Source: Microbacterium oryzae (GTDB lineage: Bacteria > Actinomycetota > Actinomycetes > Actinomycetales > Microbacteriaceae). From it: DNA of 64,000 bases. The stretch covers positions 2,852,001 through 2,916,000 of the forward strand of contig NZ_CP032550.1 of the NCBI RefSeq assembly GCF_009735645.1, read 5' to 3'. This document shows, in pieces, positions 1 through 8,899 of this stretch. The notes below the pieces were generated by a model that saw only the letters and a program-made list of their open reading frames with translations, was not told the DNA's origin and did not search any database. The stretch's first letter is position 1. Each line of letters begins with the position of its first letter. The position numbers and the translations under genes were made by a program.

Positions 1-59
1 ATCTGAGCCTGCTTCGCGGGGTTGCCACTGGACTGCTGAGGGCGCTTCTGCGTCGACAC
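1..59 (-). CDS. N-terminal fragment of an unidentified protein (runs off the left edge)
   Basis: Reading leftward from a GTG at 57-59, the frame is open to the edge of the window and encodes 19 residues beginning MSTQKRPQQSSGNPAKQA, a polar and basic start with no recognisable domain. A TAGGAT hexamer lies exactly six bases upstream of the GTG, the same geometry as many other genes in this window, so a leaderless transcript is likely. It is divergent from the exporter gene. The family cannot be named from so few residues, and the call rests on the promoter-start arrangement and open frame. Confidence 0.55.
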   Translation of the reverse strand, partial: MSTQKRPQQSSGNPAKQAQ

Positions 60-65
60 GCTCCG

Positions 66-71
66 ATCCTA
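66..71 (-). promoter_or_regulatory. -10 hexamer of the left-edge gene
   Basis: TAGGAT on the minus strand with a six-base gap to the GTG at 57-59. It predicts transcription starting at the start codon. Confidence 0.5.
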
Positions 72-136
72 TGCGCGCGAATGGGGCGGCCGGCTGAGAG
101 TGCGCGGCGAGACCAGCCGATGATCAGGCAAACCCA

Positions 137-142
137 TAGGAT
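137..142 (+). promoter_or_regulatory. Possible -10 hexamer of the exporter gene
   Basis: TAGGAT on the plus strand, about 100 bases before the chosen start of the exporter, would give an untranslated leader of roughly 90 bases. No convincing -35 is visible. Confidence 0.3.
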
Positions 143-239
143 GGCCGTCGTCCCCTTCGCGCGGATTCCTCCGCCGTCGTCAGGGACATTCTTCATTTCC
201 CCGCACCTCTCGTCAGCGAAAGCAGCGCCCACGCCCACG

Positions 240-1601
240 ATGACTCACGAATCCCGCTCCTCCCGCGACCCGCGCACCGGCATCATCCCGACCGCCACCG
301 GCATCCTCCCGGTGCCCACGGGGACGATCGCGCTGCCCGACTACGCGCGGGCGGCGGCGGGCGAGATGCCCACCACGCACCGCGGCGACGCCCTCTCGAG
401 CCGACGCCGGCTGGCGTACGTGCTGCTGCTGGGTGCGCTCACCGCGCTCGGCCCGTTCACGATCGACCTGTACCTGCCGGCGTTCCCGCTGCTGGAGCGG
501 GATTTCGCGACGACGAGCGCGGCCATCCAGCTCACCCTCACGGGCACGATGATCGGGTTCGCGCTGGGGCAGCTCGTGGTGGGGCCGCTGAGCGACAAGG
601 TCGGGCGACGGCGTCCCCTGCTCATCGTCACGGGGCTGCACGTGCTGGCCAGCGTCGCGGCGGCTCTCGCCCCGTCGCTCGAGCTGCTGGGCGCCGCGCG
701 CGTGCTCATGGGAATGGGCGCGGCGGCCGGCGGCGTGGTCGCCATGGCGATGGTGCGCGATCTCTTCGGCGGGCGACGGCTGGTCGTCATGCTCTCGCGG
801 CTGGCGCTCGTCACGGGCGTCGCCCCGGTCATCGCGCCGCTCATCGGCTCGGCGCTGCTGTCGGTGTTCCCGTGGCGCGGGCTGTTCATCGTGCTCGCGT
901 CCTACGGCGTGATCATGCTGCTGTGCGCGATCTTCGCCCTGCCGGAGACCCGCCCCGCCGCCGACCGCGTCGCGCATCAGACCGTGTCGGTGTGGCACCG
1001 CTACCGCGTCGTCCTGACCGACCGCGTGTTCCTCGGCGTGCTGCTCATCGCGGCGATGACGTTCTCGGGACTGTTCTCGTACCTCTCGTCATCGTCGTTC
1101 CTGTTCCAGCAGACGTACGGCTTCTCCCAGCTGCAGTACGGGGCGCTGTTCGCGACGAACTCGATCGGCCTCGTCATCGGCAATCAGATCGCCGCGCGCC
1201 TCGCGGCCCGCTTCGGGCCGCAGTGGGTGCTCGCCTTCTCGACGGCGGTCCTGCTTCTCGCCGGCGCCGCGATCGTCGTGTGCGACCAGCTCGAGCTCGG
1301 CGTGTGGGGCATCATGGTGCCGCTGTTCGTCTTCATGTCGATGTGCGGCTTCACCTTCCCGTGCGGTCAGGTGCTCGCGCTCGACCGTCACCCCGAGGCG
1401 GCGGGCACCGCGGCGTCGATCCTCGGCGCGACGAACAACGGCGTCGCCGGTCTCGTCTCGCCGCTCGTGGGCGTCATCTCCGCCGGATCGGGCATCACCG
1501 GCACGACGATGGCCAGCGTCATGGTCGGCTGCTCGGCGATCGCCGTCGTGTCGCTCTGGCTCATAGTCCGTCCGCGCACGCTTGGCAAGCTCGCCGACTG
1601 A
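240..1601 (+). CDS. MFS multidrug efflux transporter, Bcr/CflA (DHA1) type
   Basis: A predicted 12-helix inner-membrane proton antiporter of 453 residues. After a polar leader, helix 1 begins near residue 58 and carries the Bcr/CflA-like stretch GPFTIDLYLPAF. The MFS motif-A loop GPLSDKVGRRRP lies near residues 115-126 after helix 2. Members of this family export drugs such as bicyclomycin or chloramphenicol; the substrate here is not known. The frame stays open upstream to 81. I chose ATG 240, but ATG 366 is also possible because both precede helix 1 and neither has a strong ribosome site. The gene stands alone, divergent from the left-edge gene. Confidence 0.9.
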   Translation: MTHESRSSRDPRTGIIPTATGILPVPTGTIALPDYARAAAGEMPTTHRGDALSSRRRLAYVLLLGALTALGPFTIDLYLPAFPLLERDFATTSAAIQLTLTGTMIGFALGQLVVGPLSDKVGRRRPLLIVTGLHVLASVAAALAPSLELLGAARVLMGMGAAAGGVVAMAMVRDLFGGRRLVVMLSRLALVTGVAPVIAPLIGSALLSVFPWRGLFIVLASYGVIMLLCAIFALPETRPAADRVAHQTVSVWHRYRVVLTDRVFLGVLLIAAMTFSGLFSYLSSSSFLFQQTYGFSQLQYGALFATNSIGLVIGNQIAARLAARFGPQWVLAFSTAVLLLAGAAIVVCDQLELGVWGIMVPLFVFMSMCGFTFPCGQVLALDRHPEAAGTAASILGATNNGVAGLVSPLVGVISAGSGITGTTMASVMVGCSAIAVVSLWLIVRPRTLGKLAD

Positions 1602-1628
1602 TCCCGCACGCTCGGGCACAATGGCCCG

Positions 1629-2288
1629 ATGACGACGTGGCGGCGGAGCATGGTGTGGTGGGGGATCGCCCTCATCGCGGTGGCGGCGGTGCTGGGATGG
1701 GCCACCGTGCTGCACCGCGACCCGTTCGACATCGACACCTGGTGGTCCGATGTGCTCTCGCAGCCGCCATCCGGTGGGCAGCTGTGGTTCTCGCTCCTGC
1801 TCGACGACGTCGGCGGCGGGTGGTGGGCCATCCTCATCCTGCCGCTCGCGATCGCGGCCATCCTGTTCGCGACGCGTCGCCGATGGGGTGCGCTGTACTT
1901 CCTCGTCGCGACGGCGGTCAGTGCGGGATTCGTGCAGCTGCTCAAGCAGCTCTTCAGCCGTCAGCGCCCCGAGGACATCCTCGTCGTCGTGGACGCCGGC
2001 TCATTCCCCTCGGGGCATGTGGCGAACGCGGCGACGGTCGTGTTCGCGCTGTGGGTGCTCTTCCCGAGCTGGTGGATGGCCGTGGTCGCGGTGGTCTGGA
2101 CGGTCGCCATGGCGTTCGCCCGCACCTACCTCTCCGCGCACTGGGCGAGTGACACGGCGGGCGGCGCGCTGATCGGGGTCGGTGTCGCACTGCTCGTCGC
2201 GGGGATCATGAACGCCCGGCTCCTGCGCGAGCAGGACCGACGCGTGAAGCTGCGGGAGGACCGCGGCGGCGGGGCCGTCGGCGCGTAG
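1629..2288 (+). CDS. PAP2-family membrane phosphatase
   Basis: A 219-residue multi-pass membrane protein with the three signature motifs of the type 2 phosphatidic acid phosphatase family. These are KQLFSRQRP at residues 106-114 (KX6RP), PSGH at 127-130, and R165 through H171 in RTYLSAH (SRX5H-like). The conserved His of PSGH and H171 are the expected catalytic pair. Family members dephosphorylate lipid phosphates such as phosphatidic acid or undecaprenyl pyrophosphate at the membrane; the substrate here is undefined. A CACAAT box lies six bases before ATG 1629. It begins 27 bases after the exporter stop. Confidence 0.88.
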   Translation: MTTWRRSMVWWGIALIAVAAVLGWATVLHRDPFDIDTWWSDVLSQPPSGGQLWFSLLLDDVGGGWWAILILPLAIAAILFATRRRWGALYFLVATAVSAGFVQLLKQLFSRQRPEDILVVVDAGSFPSGHVANAATVVFALWVLFPSWWMAVVAVVWTVAMAFARTYLSAHWASDTAGGALIGVGVALLVAGIMNARLLREQDRRVKLREDRGGGAVGA

Positions 2289-2310
2289 CGGCGCCAGCCG
2301 ATCTCGTCGC

Positions 2311-2316
2311 TAGGGT
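2311..2316 (+). promoter_or_regulatory. -10 hexamer giving a leaderless HerA-like mRNA
   Basis: TAGGGT with six bases (GAGGCC) to ATG 2323. It supports this start over later in-frame codons. Confidence 0.5.
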
Positions 2317-2322
2317 GAGGCC

Positions 2323-4194
2323 ATGTGCCCCGAAGACCACTCGTCCGCCGAGCTCGAGCGTCTGCGTGCGGAGGCCGCGCTCGCCGAGGCGGAGCTCCGC
2401 GCGGCGGAGGCGCGGGCGCGACTCGCGGCGGCGGAGGCGGCGGCCGCGAGAGCCGCCGCTCCCTCGAACGCGGCCGAGTCGGACGCGAGCGAGCCGCCCC
2501 CGGACGCGGGGCCGCGCGGCGACGCAGCCGCGGCCATCCCGCCGGTCGTCGCCCCTGACGGGCAGGCGAGTGTCGCCCCGGCCATCCTGTCGCCGGAGGA
2601 GGTGCAGCGCATCGCGACGGCATATGCCTTCCCGGGCGCCGCGCTCGACCTCGGTGCGCTCGTGAACGGCGAGCCGCGCGCCGATGTCCAGGTGCGCATC
2701 CCGCTGGCGATGCTGAACCGGCATGGTCTGATCGCCGGCGCCACCGGCACCGGGAAGACCCGCACGCTCCAGGTCCTGGCCGAGCAGCTCGCCGCGCACG
2801 GCGTTCCGGTCTTCGCCGCCGATATCAAGGGCGACCTCTCGGGGATGGCCGTGCCGGGCGAGGCGAGCGAGAAGCTCACCCGCCGCACGGTCGGGATCGG
2901 GCAGGACTGGCAGCCGACGGCCACGCCCGTGGAGCACCTCGCTCTCGGCGGGCAGGGCACCGGCGTTCCCGTCCGCGCGACGGTCACGGGCTTCGGGCCG
3001 CTGCTGCTGTCGAAGGTGCTCGGGCTCAATCGCACGCAGGAGTCCAGCCTCGCCCTCGTCTTCCACTACGCGGACGAGGCCGGCCTGCCGCTGGTCGACC
3101 TCGCCGACCTTCGAGCGGTGCTCATGCACCTCACGAGCGATGAGGGCAAGGACGAGCTGCGCGCCATCGGCGGCATCTCCTCGGCGACGGCGGGCGTCAT
3201 CCTCCGCGAGCTCGTCGCGTTCGCCGAGAGCGGCGCGGATGCGTTCTTCGGCGAGCCCGAGTTCGACGTCCTCGACCTCCTGCGCAGGGCGGCGGATGGC
3301 CGCGGCATCGTGTCGCTGCTGGAGGTCGCGGGCGTCGCCGAGCGGCCGGCGCTGTTCTCCACCTTCCTCATGTACCTGCTCGCGGAGCTCTTCGAGGCGC
3401 TGCCCGAGGTCGGCGACCTCGACAAGCCGAAGCTCGTGTTCTTCCTCGACGAGGCGCACCTGCTCTTCCGCGACGCGTCGAAGCCCTTCCTCGCCGCGAT
3501 CACCCAGACCGTTCGCCTCATCCGCTCGAAGGGCGTCGGGGTCTTCTTCGTGACGCAGACGCCGAAGGACATCGACGCCGACGTGCTCGCTCAGCTCGGC
3601 TCCCGCGTGCAGCACCAGCTGCGCGCGTTCACGCCCGACGATGCGAAGGCGCTCCGCGCCACGGTGCGCACGTACCCCCGATCGCAGTACGCGCTCGAGC
3701 GGGTGCTCCAGGAGCTCGGGACGGGGGAGGCGATCGTCACCGTGCTGAGCGAGGACGGTGCGCCCACCCCGGTCGCCTGGACCCGGCTGCGTGCGCCGCA
3801 GGGGCTGATGGACGCCGCGCCGGCCGCGGAGGTCGAGCGCGCGGTCGCCGGCTCCCCGCTGCTGCCGCGCTACGGCGAGAGCGTGGATCGGGAGTCGGCG
3901 TACGAGATCCTCACCGTCAAGATGAACGCGGCGGCCGAAGCCGCAGCCGCCGAAGACGCGGCGCTCGAGCAGGCGCGGATCGATGCGGAGTACGAGCGGC
4001 AGCAGGCCGCGATCGAGAAGCGCGCGCAGCGCGAGTACGACCGCCTGCTGAAGAGCACGGCGGGGCGCACGAGCACCCGGCGGAGAACGCGGTCGAGCAC
4101 CGACCGCATCGTCGAGCGCGTGGTGGGCTCCGCCGCGACGACGCTCGTCAACGGCGTCATCCGCGGGATGTTCGGCACCGCCCGCCGCCGCTGA
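2323..4194 (+). CDS. HerA-like helicase / DUF853 ATPase
   Basis: A 623-residue cytoplasmic P-loop ATPase resembling the YjgR/DUF853 branch of the HerA-FtsK superfamily. Residues 5-45 are an Ala/Glu/Arg-rich probable coiled coil, followed by a Pro-rich linker. The Walker A is GATGTGKT at 139-146. The Walker B LVFFLDEAH lies near 371-379. A second Ala/Glu/Arg-rich helical region precedes a basic C-terminus. HerA proteins form hexameric rings on DNA; the role of this branch is poorly defined, and no nurA-like nuclease is adjacent. It converges on the hydrolase gene with 11 bases between stops. Confidence 0.88.
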   Translation: MCPEDHSSAELERLRAEAALAEAELRAAEARARLAAAEAAAARAAAPSNAAESDASEPPPDAGPRGDAAAAIPPVVAPDGQASVAPAILSPEEVQRIATAYAFPGAALDLGALVNGEPRADVQVRIPLAMLNRHGLIAGATGTGKTRTLQVLAEQLAAHGVPVFAADIKGDLSGMAVPGEASEKLTRRTVGIGQDWQPTATPVEHLALGGQGTGVPVRATVTGFGPLLLSKVLGLNRTQESSLALVFHYADEAGLPLVDLADLRAVLMHLTSDEGKDELRAIGGISSATAGVILRELVAFAESGADAFFGEPEFDVLDLLRRAADGRGIVSLLEVAGVAERPALFSTFLMYLLAELFEALPEVGDLDKPKLVFFLDEAHLLFRDASKPFLAAITQTVRLIRSKGVGVFFVTQTPKDIDADVLAQLGSRVQHQLRAFTPDDAKALRATVRTYPRSQYALERVLQELGTGEAIVTVLSEDGAPTPVAWTRLRAPQGLMDAAPAAEVERAVAGSPLLPRYGESVDRESAYEILTVKMNAAAEAAAAEDAALEQARIDAEYERQQAAIEKRAQREYDRLLKSTAGRTSTRRRTRSSTDRIVERVVGSAATTLVNGVIRGMFGTARRR

Positions 4195-4205
4195 TCGCGT
4201 CGGCG

Positions 4206-5021
4206 CTACGTCGCGCTCGCCGCGGGGTCGGCTGGCCGCTGCGGGCGCCGCAGGAAGCGGTCGGCGATCTGCAGACCCAGGCCGCCGTCGAGCACGACGC
4301 CGTGACGCGCGTCCTTGACGACCGTGAGGCGCGACCGGGGGATGGCCGCTGCCAGGATCCGCGCGTGATCGACCGGGGTCAGCTCGTCGTGTTCCCCGTG
4401 CAGCACGAGCGCGGGCGTCGTGGCGCCCGCCAGCGCCGCGAGCGCGTCGTGCTTCCGGCTTGCGCGGTGGTGGCGGGCCAGAGCGGTGCGGTCCCGCCCG
4501 ACCGCGAGCAGCCGGACCAGGTCCTGGCGGTCCGCATCCCAGAAGACGGAGGCCACCTGCCGGGGGTCGGATGAGCGGATGGCGCGGTCGGCGGCATCGG
4601 ACCGCCGGGACCCGTGCGCGTCGCCGGCGGAGGTCGAGACGAGGGCGAGTCGCCGCAGCCGGTCGCGGTGATCCACCGCCAGCCACTGCGCGACCCGGCC
4701 GCCCATGGAGTGCCCGAGCACATCCGCCCGCTCCACTCCGGCGGCATCGAGGATGCGGACGGCGTCGTCGGCGAACAGCCGCGTCGTGAAGCGCTCGGCC
4801 TCTCCGGACTCGCTCTCGCCGATGCCCCGGTGGTCGAAGACGATCACCCGCCGTCCGGGCAGGAGCGCCGGCCCGACGATCTGCCACGACCCGTGGTCGA
4901 CGGCCTGCCCTGCGATGAGCAGAAGCGGGTCGCCGTCTCCCGCGCTCCAGTACGCGAGCCGCGAGCCGTCCGCCGCGGTCGCGTCGTGCCGCGCCCACTC
5001 GGGCCCGTATGCGGGCGTCAC
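4206..5021 (-). CDS. Alpha/beta-fold hydrolase
   Basis: A 271-residue cytoplasmic hydrolase. The nucleophile elbow GHSMGG places the catalytic Ser at residue 105. HGEHDELTP supplies the probable acid and DARHG near the C-terminus the His. The oxyanion-type stretch DHRGIGES is near residue 63. The profile matches small esterases and lactonases of the 3-oxoadipate enol-lactonase/pimeloyl-ester type; the substrate is unknown. The GTG start overlaps the stop of the upstream Pro/Glu-rich protein gene (GTGA), so the two are probably translationally coupled. Confidence 0.85.
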   Translation of the reverse strand: MTPAYGPEWARHDATAADGSRLAYWSAGDGDPLLLIAGQAVDHGSWQIVGPALLPGRRVIVFDHRGIGESESGEAERFTTRLFADDAVRILDAAGVERADVLGHSMGGRVAQWLAVDHRDRLRRLALVSTSAGDAHGSRRSDAADRAIRSSDPRQVASVFWDADRQDLVRLLAVGRDRTALARHHRASRKHDALAALAGATTPALVLHGEHDELTPVDHARILAAAIPRSRLTVVKDARHGVVLDGGLGLQIADRFLRRPQRPADPAASAT

Positions 5022-6073
5022 GCGCGTGGTCGGGCCGCGGCGGACTCCGGGCGTGCGGGGACGGCGAGAGCCGGCGCGGGTGCGGCGAGGTCCTCGTCCG
5101 GGGTCGACTGCTCGGCGTCGTTCTCGGGCGTCTCGGCACCGCCGTCCTCCTCGGAAGCGGCGGCATCGTCGTGCTCGGGGGCGATCGTGTCCTCGGGGGC
5201 CGCGTCCGGTGCCGGTGCTGGCGCCGTGGTGTGCTCCGGCTCCGGCGCTGCAGTCGGCAGCGGTGCAGGGGGTGTCGTGGACTCCGGCAGCGGAGCGAGC
5301 GTGGGGGCGGGATGCGGATGGGGCGCGAGTGTCGGACTCGGCTGCGGCTGCGGCTGCGGCTGCGGGTCCGGCTCGGGCGCGGGTGTCGCCTCCGGCTCTG
5401 GCTCGGGCGCGGGTGTCGCCTCCGGCTCTGGCCCGGGTGTCGCCTCCGGCTCCGGCCCCGGTGTCGCTCCCAGCTCCGGCGCGTCATCCGGCTCCGGCGC
5501 GTCATCCGGCTCCGGCGCGTCGTCGGGCTCCGGGGTGGCCTCCGGCAGCGGCTCGGGAGCGACCTCGGGGGCGGGCTCGAGCGTGACCTCCGGCGCGGGC
5601 GTCGCCCTCGGCAGCGGCGTCGGGTCCGGCTGCGGCGTCGCCTCGGGCTCTGCGGTGGCCTTCGGACGGGGCGCCGCGGTCGGCGTGGGCTCGGCCTTCG
5701 GGGCGGGCTGCACCGCCCGGCGATGGGACGGATCGCGGTCGCCGTCGGCGGGCGGAGGCGTCGGCTCGGCGGGCGGCGTCTCGGGGCCGGGGGTCGGGCC
5801 GGGGAGCAGCTCGTCGGACGCTTCGATCGATGCGCTCGCGGCGCCATCCACGAAGGGCGACCGGCCGTCGCCGCTCGGGCTGAACCCGCCGCCGAGCGAC
5901 ACGGCGAGCGCGGCGCCCGCGACGGCCGCCGCCGAGAGGCCCGCTCCCACGAGGCCGCCGATCGTCCGCACACGCGTTCGAGGATGGACGGCGGCGCGGC
6001 CCGGGTCGTTCGCAGAGGCGCCGGCGGGTACCGGAGCCTCGGTGTCGCGGGAGCGGTCGTCGTCTGTCGTCAT
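5018..6073 (-). CDS. Membrane-anchored Pro/Glu/Thr-rich repeat protein
   Basis: A 351-residue protein with a short acidic N-terminus and one hydrophobic helix (about residues 40-60, GGLVGAGLSAAAVAGAALAV). A long low-complexity region follows, made of Pro, Glu, Ala, Thr and Asp with repeats such as EPDDAP (three in a row) and PEPEATP. The layout predicts an N-terminal anchor with an extended, probably extracytoplasmic, wall-spanning tail. No enzymatic domain is visible. A GTG at 6166 would add 31 residues; I chose ATG 6073, whose ATGA overlaps the stop of a 29-codon frame starting at 6159. The stop overlaps the hydrolase start. Function unknown. Confidence 0.7.
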   Translation of the reverse strand: MTTDDDRSRDTEAPVPAGASANDPGRAAVHPRTRVRTIGGLVGAGLSAAAVAGAALAVSLGGGFSPSGDGRSPFVDGAASASIEASDELLPGPTPGPETPPAEPTPPPADGDRDPSHRRAVQPAPKAEPTPTAAPRPKATAEPEATPQPDPTPLPRATPAPEVTLEPAPEVAPEPLPEATPEPDDAPEPDDAPEPDDAPELGATPGPEPEATPGPEPEATPAPEPEPEATPAPEPDPQPQPQPQPSPTLAPHPHPAPTLAPLPESTTPPAPLPTAAPEPEHTTAPAPAPDAAPEDTIAPEHDDAAASEEDGGAETPENDAEQSTPDEDLAAPAPALAVPARPESAAARPRA

Positions 6074-6200
6074 AGGTGCGGTTCGTGCTCGTCGCAGCGG
6101 ACGCCGGGTGAGGCGACGCGCGATCGGATCGGCCGGTGCGGGTTCTGGGCCTCGTTCATCCTCCACCCGTTCGGCTCATCGCGCCACCCGAGGAGCGAGC

Positions 6201-7370
6201 TCAGCGCTCCGCGACGCCCGCCGTCCACACGCGCGCCACCTCGAGATCGCGCGTCCAGAGCACCGCGTCGGCGGCGGCCGCGACGCGCAGCGACCCGAGG
6301 TCGTCGCGCCCGAGCGCCCGGGCGGGCACGCCGGTCGCGGCCTCGACGGCATCGGGAAGGTCCACTCCCAGCGCGACGATGCGGCGCACGGCGGCATCCT
6401 GCGTGAGCGTGGAGCCGGCGATGGTCTCGGTGCCCCGCACGGTCGCGACGCCGTCCGCGACCACGACCTGCAGCGAGCCGAGCGCGTAGTCGCCGTCGGC
6501 CATCCCCGTCGCCGCCATGGCGTCGGTGACGAGCGCGATGCGGCCGGGCGCTGCGCGCAGCAGCAGGAGCATGACGGCGTCGTCGACGTGGACGCCGTCG
6601 GCGATGAGCTCGAGGACGACGCGCTCGTCCCGCGCGGCGACCGGGATCGGTCCCGGTCGGCGATGGTGGATGGCCGGCATCGCGTTGAACGCGTGCGTCA
6701 CGAGGGTCGCCCCCGCGTCGATGGCCGCCGCGGTCGCGGTCGCATCGGCGTCGGTGTGCCCGATCGCGGCGATCGCCCCCGATGCGACGATCTGCCGGAT
6801 CGCCGCCAGCGCTCCGGGGAGCTCGGGCGCGATCGTCACCTGCCGGATGGTCTGGGCTCCGTCGACCACGCCGGCCGCGAGCAGGCGCGTGACGGCGTCC
6901 GCGTCGGGCGCGCGGAGGAGGGAGAGCTCGTGCGCACCGTGGTGCCCGGGGTCGAGGAACGGACCCTCGAGGTGGCTGCCGAGGATGTCGTCGTCCTGCT
7001 GAGCGAGTTGCGCGATCTCCGCGACGCGGGCCTCGAGATCCGCCAGGCTCGCGGTGACGAGCGAGACCACCGCGCGAGTCGTGCCGTGCTGTCGGTGGTG
7101 CGCTCGCGCACGTCGGATCGCATCGGCCCCGTCGTCGTAGGAGGCACCGGCCGCGCCGTGCCCGTGCAGGTCGATGAGCCCGGGGGTCAGCACGGCGCCC
7201 TCGCCGGCGATCGCGACGGCGTCCTGCACGTCGTCGCCCGCCTGCGCGGCGGCGCGCCATCCCTCGCCGTCGCCCCGCGCGACGATCCGCCCGCCCTCGA
7301 TGCGGAGCCATCCGTCGCGCATCGCACGGCCGTCGGAGACGAGCAGCGCGGAATGGATCACCATGCTCAT
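6201..7370 (-). CDS. nagA: N-acetylglucosamine-6-phosphate deacetylase
   Basis: Removes acetate from GlcNAc-6-phosphate, feeding amino-sugar catabolism and cell-wall recycling. The 389-residue protein has the amidohydrolase layout. GLIDLHGHG carries the HxH metal motif near residue 60, HLEGPF the conserved Glu ligand, then IGHTDA and THAFNAM, and DAMAATG near the C-terminus holds the catalytic Asp. An open frame extends to 7727. I chose ATG 7370 because GGAGGG lies about eight bases upstream and family length fits. No nagB is adjacent. It is divergent from glyA. Confidence 0.93.
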   Translation of the reverse strand: MSMVIHSALLVSDGRAMRDGWLRIEGGRIVARGDGEGWRAAAQAGDDVQDAVAIAGEGAVLTPGLIDLHGHGAAGASYDDGADAIRRARAHHRQHGTTRAVVSLVTASLADLEARVAEIAQLAQQDDDILGSHLEGPFLDPGHHGAHELSLLRAPDADAVTRLLAAGVVDGAQTIRQVTIAPELPGALAAIRQIVASGAIAAIGHTDADATATAAAIDAGATLVTHAFNAMPAIHHRRPGPIPVAARDERVVLELIADGVHVDDAVMLLLLRAAPGRIALVTDAMAATGMADGDYALGSLQVVVADGVATVRGTETIAGSTLTQDAAVRRIVALGVDLPDAVEAATGVPARALGRDDLGSLRVAAAADAVLWTRDLEVARVWTAGVAER

Positions 7371-7438
7371 GCCCTGACCCTCCCACATCGCGCATCCCTC
7401 CCTCATGACGCGGGCAGGGCCATCCGACGCTCTTCGGC

Positions 7439-7444
7439 TATGCT
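7439..7444 (+). promoter_or_regulatory. -10 hexamer of the glyA-folD transcript
   Basis: TATGCT. Transcription would start near 7451, exactly where the ZTP aptamer begins. No good -35 is seen. Confidence 0.45.
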
Positions 7445-7450
7445 GTTCGC

Positions 7451-7523
7451 GTCGCGACTGGCGTTGAGGTGGTGAACCACCGGGAAGCGACCGAGACGGC
7501 ATTCGACCGCACGCCTGGGCCGG
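7451..7523 (+). promoter_or_regulatory. ZTP (pfl) riboswitch
   Basis: The leader of glyA matches the ZTP/pfl aptamer. P1 is GTCGC (7451-7455) with GCGAC (7487-7491). The conserved GACTGGCG follows P1, and a hairpin GGTGG-TGAA-CCACC lies at 7468-7481 before CGGGAAGCGACC. The distal conserved segment ACGCCTGGGC is at 7511-7520. GGCG at 7460-7463 can pair with CGCC at 7512-7515 to form the pseudoknot. ZTP riboswitches sense ZMP/ZTP, which accumulates when 10-formyl-tetrahydrofolate is short, and raise one-carbon gene expression. No U-run terminator is visible before the GGAG at 7551-7554, so control is probably at translation initiation. Confidence 0.88.
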
Positions 7524-7560
7524 AGCGAACACCCCTGTTGTCTGTCGTCTGGAGATCGCC

Positions 7561-8856
7561 ATGACCGATCCGCTGTTCAACGCCCCTCTCACCGAGGTCG
7601 ACCCCGAGATCGCGGAGGTGCTGCAGCGCGAGCTGAACCGCCAGCGCGGCTTCCTCGAGATGATCGCCTCGGAGAACTTCGTGCCCGTCTCGGTGCTGCA
7701 GTCGCAGGGCTCGGTGCTCACGAACAAGTACGCCGAGGGCTACCCGGGTCGCCGCTACTACGGCGGCTGCGAGGAGGTCGACGTCGCCGAGGAGCTCGCG
7801 ATCGCGCGCGCCAAGGAGCTGTTCGGCGCCGAGTTCGCCAACGTGCAGCCCCACTCCGGCGCGACCGCGAACGCGGCCGTGCTGCACGCGATCGCGCGCC
7901 CCGGCGACACGATCCTCGGCCTCTCGCTCGACCACGGCGGGCACCTCACGCACGGCATGAAGATCAACTTCTCCGGCCGTCTCTACGACATCGTCGCGTA
8001 CGGCGTCGACCCCGAGACGTCGCTCGTCGACATGGACGAGGTCCGTCGTCTCGCCCTCGAGCACAAGCCGAAGGTCATCATCGCGGGCTGGTCGGCGTAC
8101 CCCCGCCAGCTCGACTTCGCGGCCTTCCGCGCCATCGCCGACGAGGTCGGGGCGTACCTGTGGGTCGACATGGCGCACTTCGCCGGGCTTGTCGCCGCGG
8201 GCGTCCACCCGAGCCCCGTGCCGCACGCGCACGTCGTCTCCTCGACGGTGCACAAGACGATCGGCGGCCCGCGCTCGGGCTTCATCCTCACGAACGACGC
8301 CGACCTCGCGAAGAAGATCAACACGGCGGTGTTCCCCGGGCAGCAGGGCGGCCCTCTCATGCACGTGATCGCCGCGAAGGCGACCGCGTTCAAGCTCGCG
8401 GCCACCGACGCCTTCAAGGACCGCCAGGAGCGCACCGTCCGCGGCGCGGCCATCCTCGCCGACCGCCTCATGCAGCAGGACGTCACGGACGCCGGCATCT
8501 CGGTCCGCTCCGGCGGCACCGACGTGCACCTCGTGCTCGTCGACCTCCGCGACGCCGCCATCAACGGCAAGGAGGCGGAGGACCTCCTGCACGAGATCCA
8601 GATCACGGTGAACCGCAACGCGGTGCCGAACGACCCGCGCCCGCCGATGGTCACCTCGGGCCTGCGCATCGGCACGCCGGCGCTCGCGACGCGCGGGTTC
8701 GGCGACGCCGAGTTCACCGAGGTCGCGGACATCATCGCGCTCGCGCTGCTCCCCGGCGCCGACGTCACGGCGCTCCGCGCGCGTGTGGCGAAGCTCGCCG
8801 ACGCCTTCCCGCTCTACCCCGAGCTGGAGCAGGTCGGCCAGGGCTACGCGGGCTAA
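7561..8856 (+). CDS. glyA: Serine hydroxymethyltransferase
   Basis: PLP enzyme converting serine and tetrahydrofolate to glycine and 5,10-methylene-THF, the main one-carbon source. The 431-residue sequence is full length. The N-terminus shows IASENFVP and [10 protein letters not shown], and [12 protein letters not shown] places the PLP-binding Lys at residue 232. C-terminal [10 protein letters not shown] and SGLRIGTPA are also conserved. GGAG lies seven bases before ATG 7561. It is first in an operon with folD, 43 bases downstream, under the ZTP riboswitch, which fits the shared folate pathway. Confidence 0.97.
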   Translation: MTDPLFNAPLTEVDPEIAEVLQRELNRQRGFLEMIASENFVPVSVLQSQGSVLTNKYAEGYPGRRYYGGCEEVDVAEELAIARAKELFGAEFANVQPHSGATANAAVLHAIARPGDTILGLSLDHGGHLTHGMKINFSGRLYDIVAYGVDPETSLVDMDEVRRLALEHKPKVIIAGWSAYPRQLDFAAFRAIADEVGAYLWVDMAHFAGLVAAGVHPSPVPHAHVVSSTVHKTIGGPRSGFILTNDADLAKKINTAVFPGQQGGPLMHVIAAKATAFKLAATDAFKDRQERTVRGAAILADRLMQQDVTDAGISVRSGGTDVHLVLVDLRDAAINGKEAEDLLHEIQITVNRNAVPNDPRPPMVTSGLRIGTPALATRGFGDAEFTEVADIIALALLPGADVTALRARVAKLADAFPLYPELEQVGQGYAG

Positions 8857-8899
8857 GCCCCACCCTCCACCCCGCGACTCTGCAGACAAGGGAAGACGG

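Noticed and set aside
5300..5600. Periodic DNA that resembles a CRISPR or minisatellite
   Set aside because: The periodicity is that of PEPEATP/EPDDAP codons in the membrane-anchored protein. There are no spacers and no cas genes.
2206..5973. Very long minus-strand open frame (1255 codons)
   Set aside because: It is antisense to the HerA-like gene and out of frame through the hydrolase and Pro/Glu-rich genes. Its product is Arg/Pro/Ala-rich with no domain, the usual shadow of high-GC coding.
4614..7475. Long plus-strand open frame (953 codons)
   Set aside because: Antisense to the hydrolase, Pro/Glu-rich protein and nagA genes; the Ser/Gly-rich stretch simply mirrors the repeat region.
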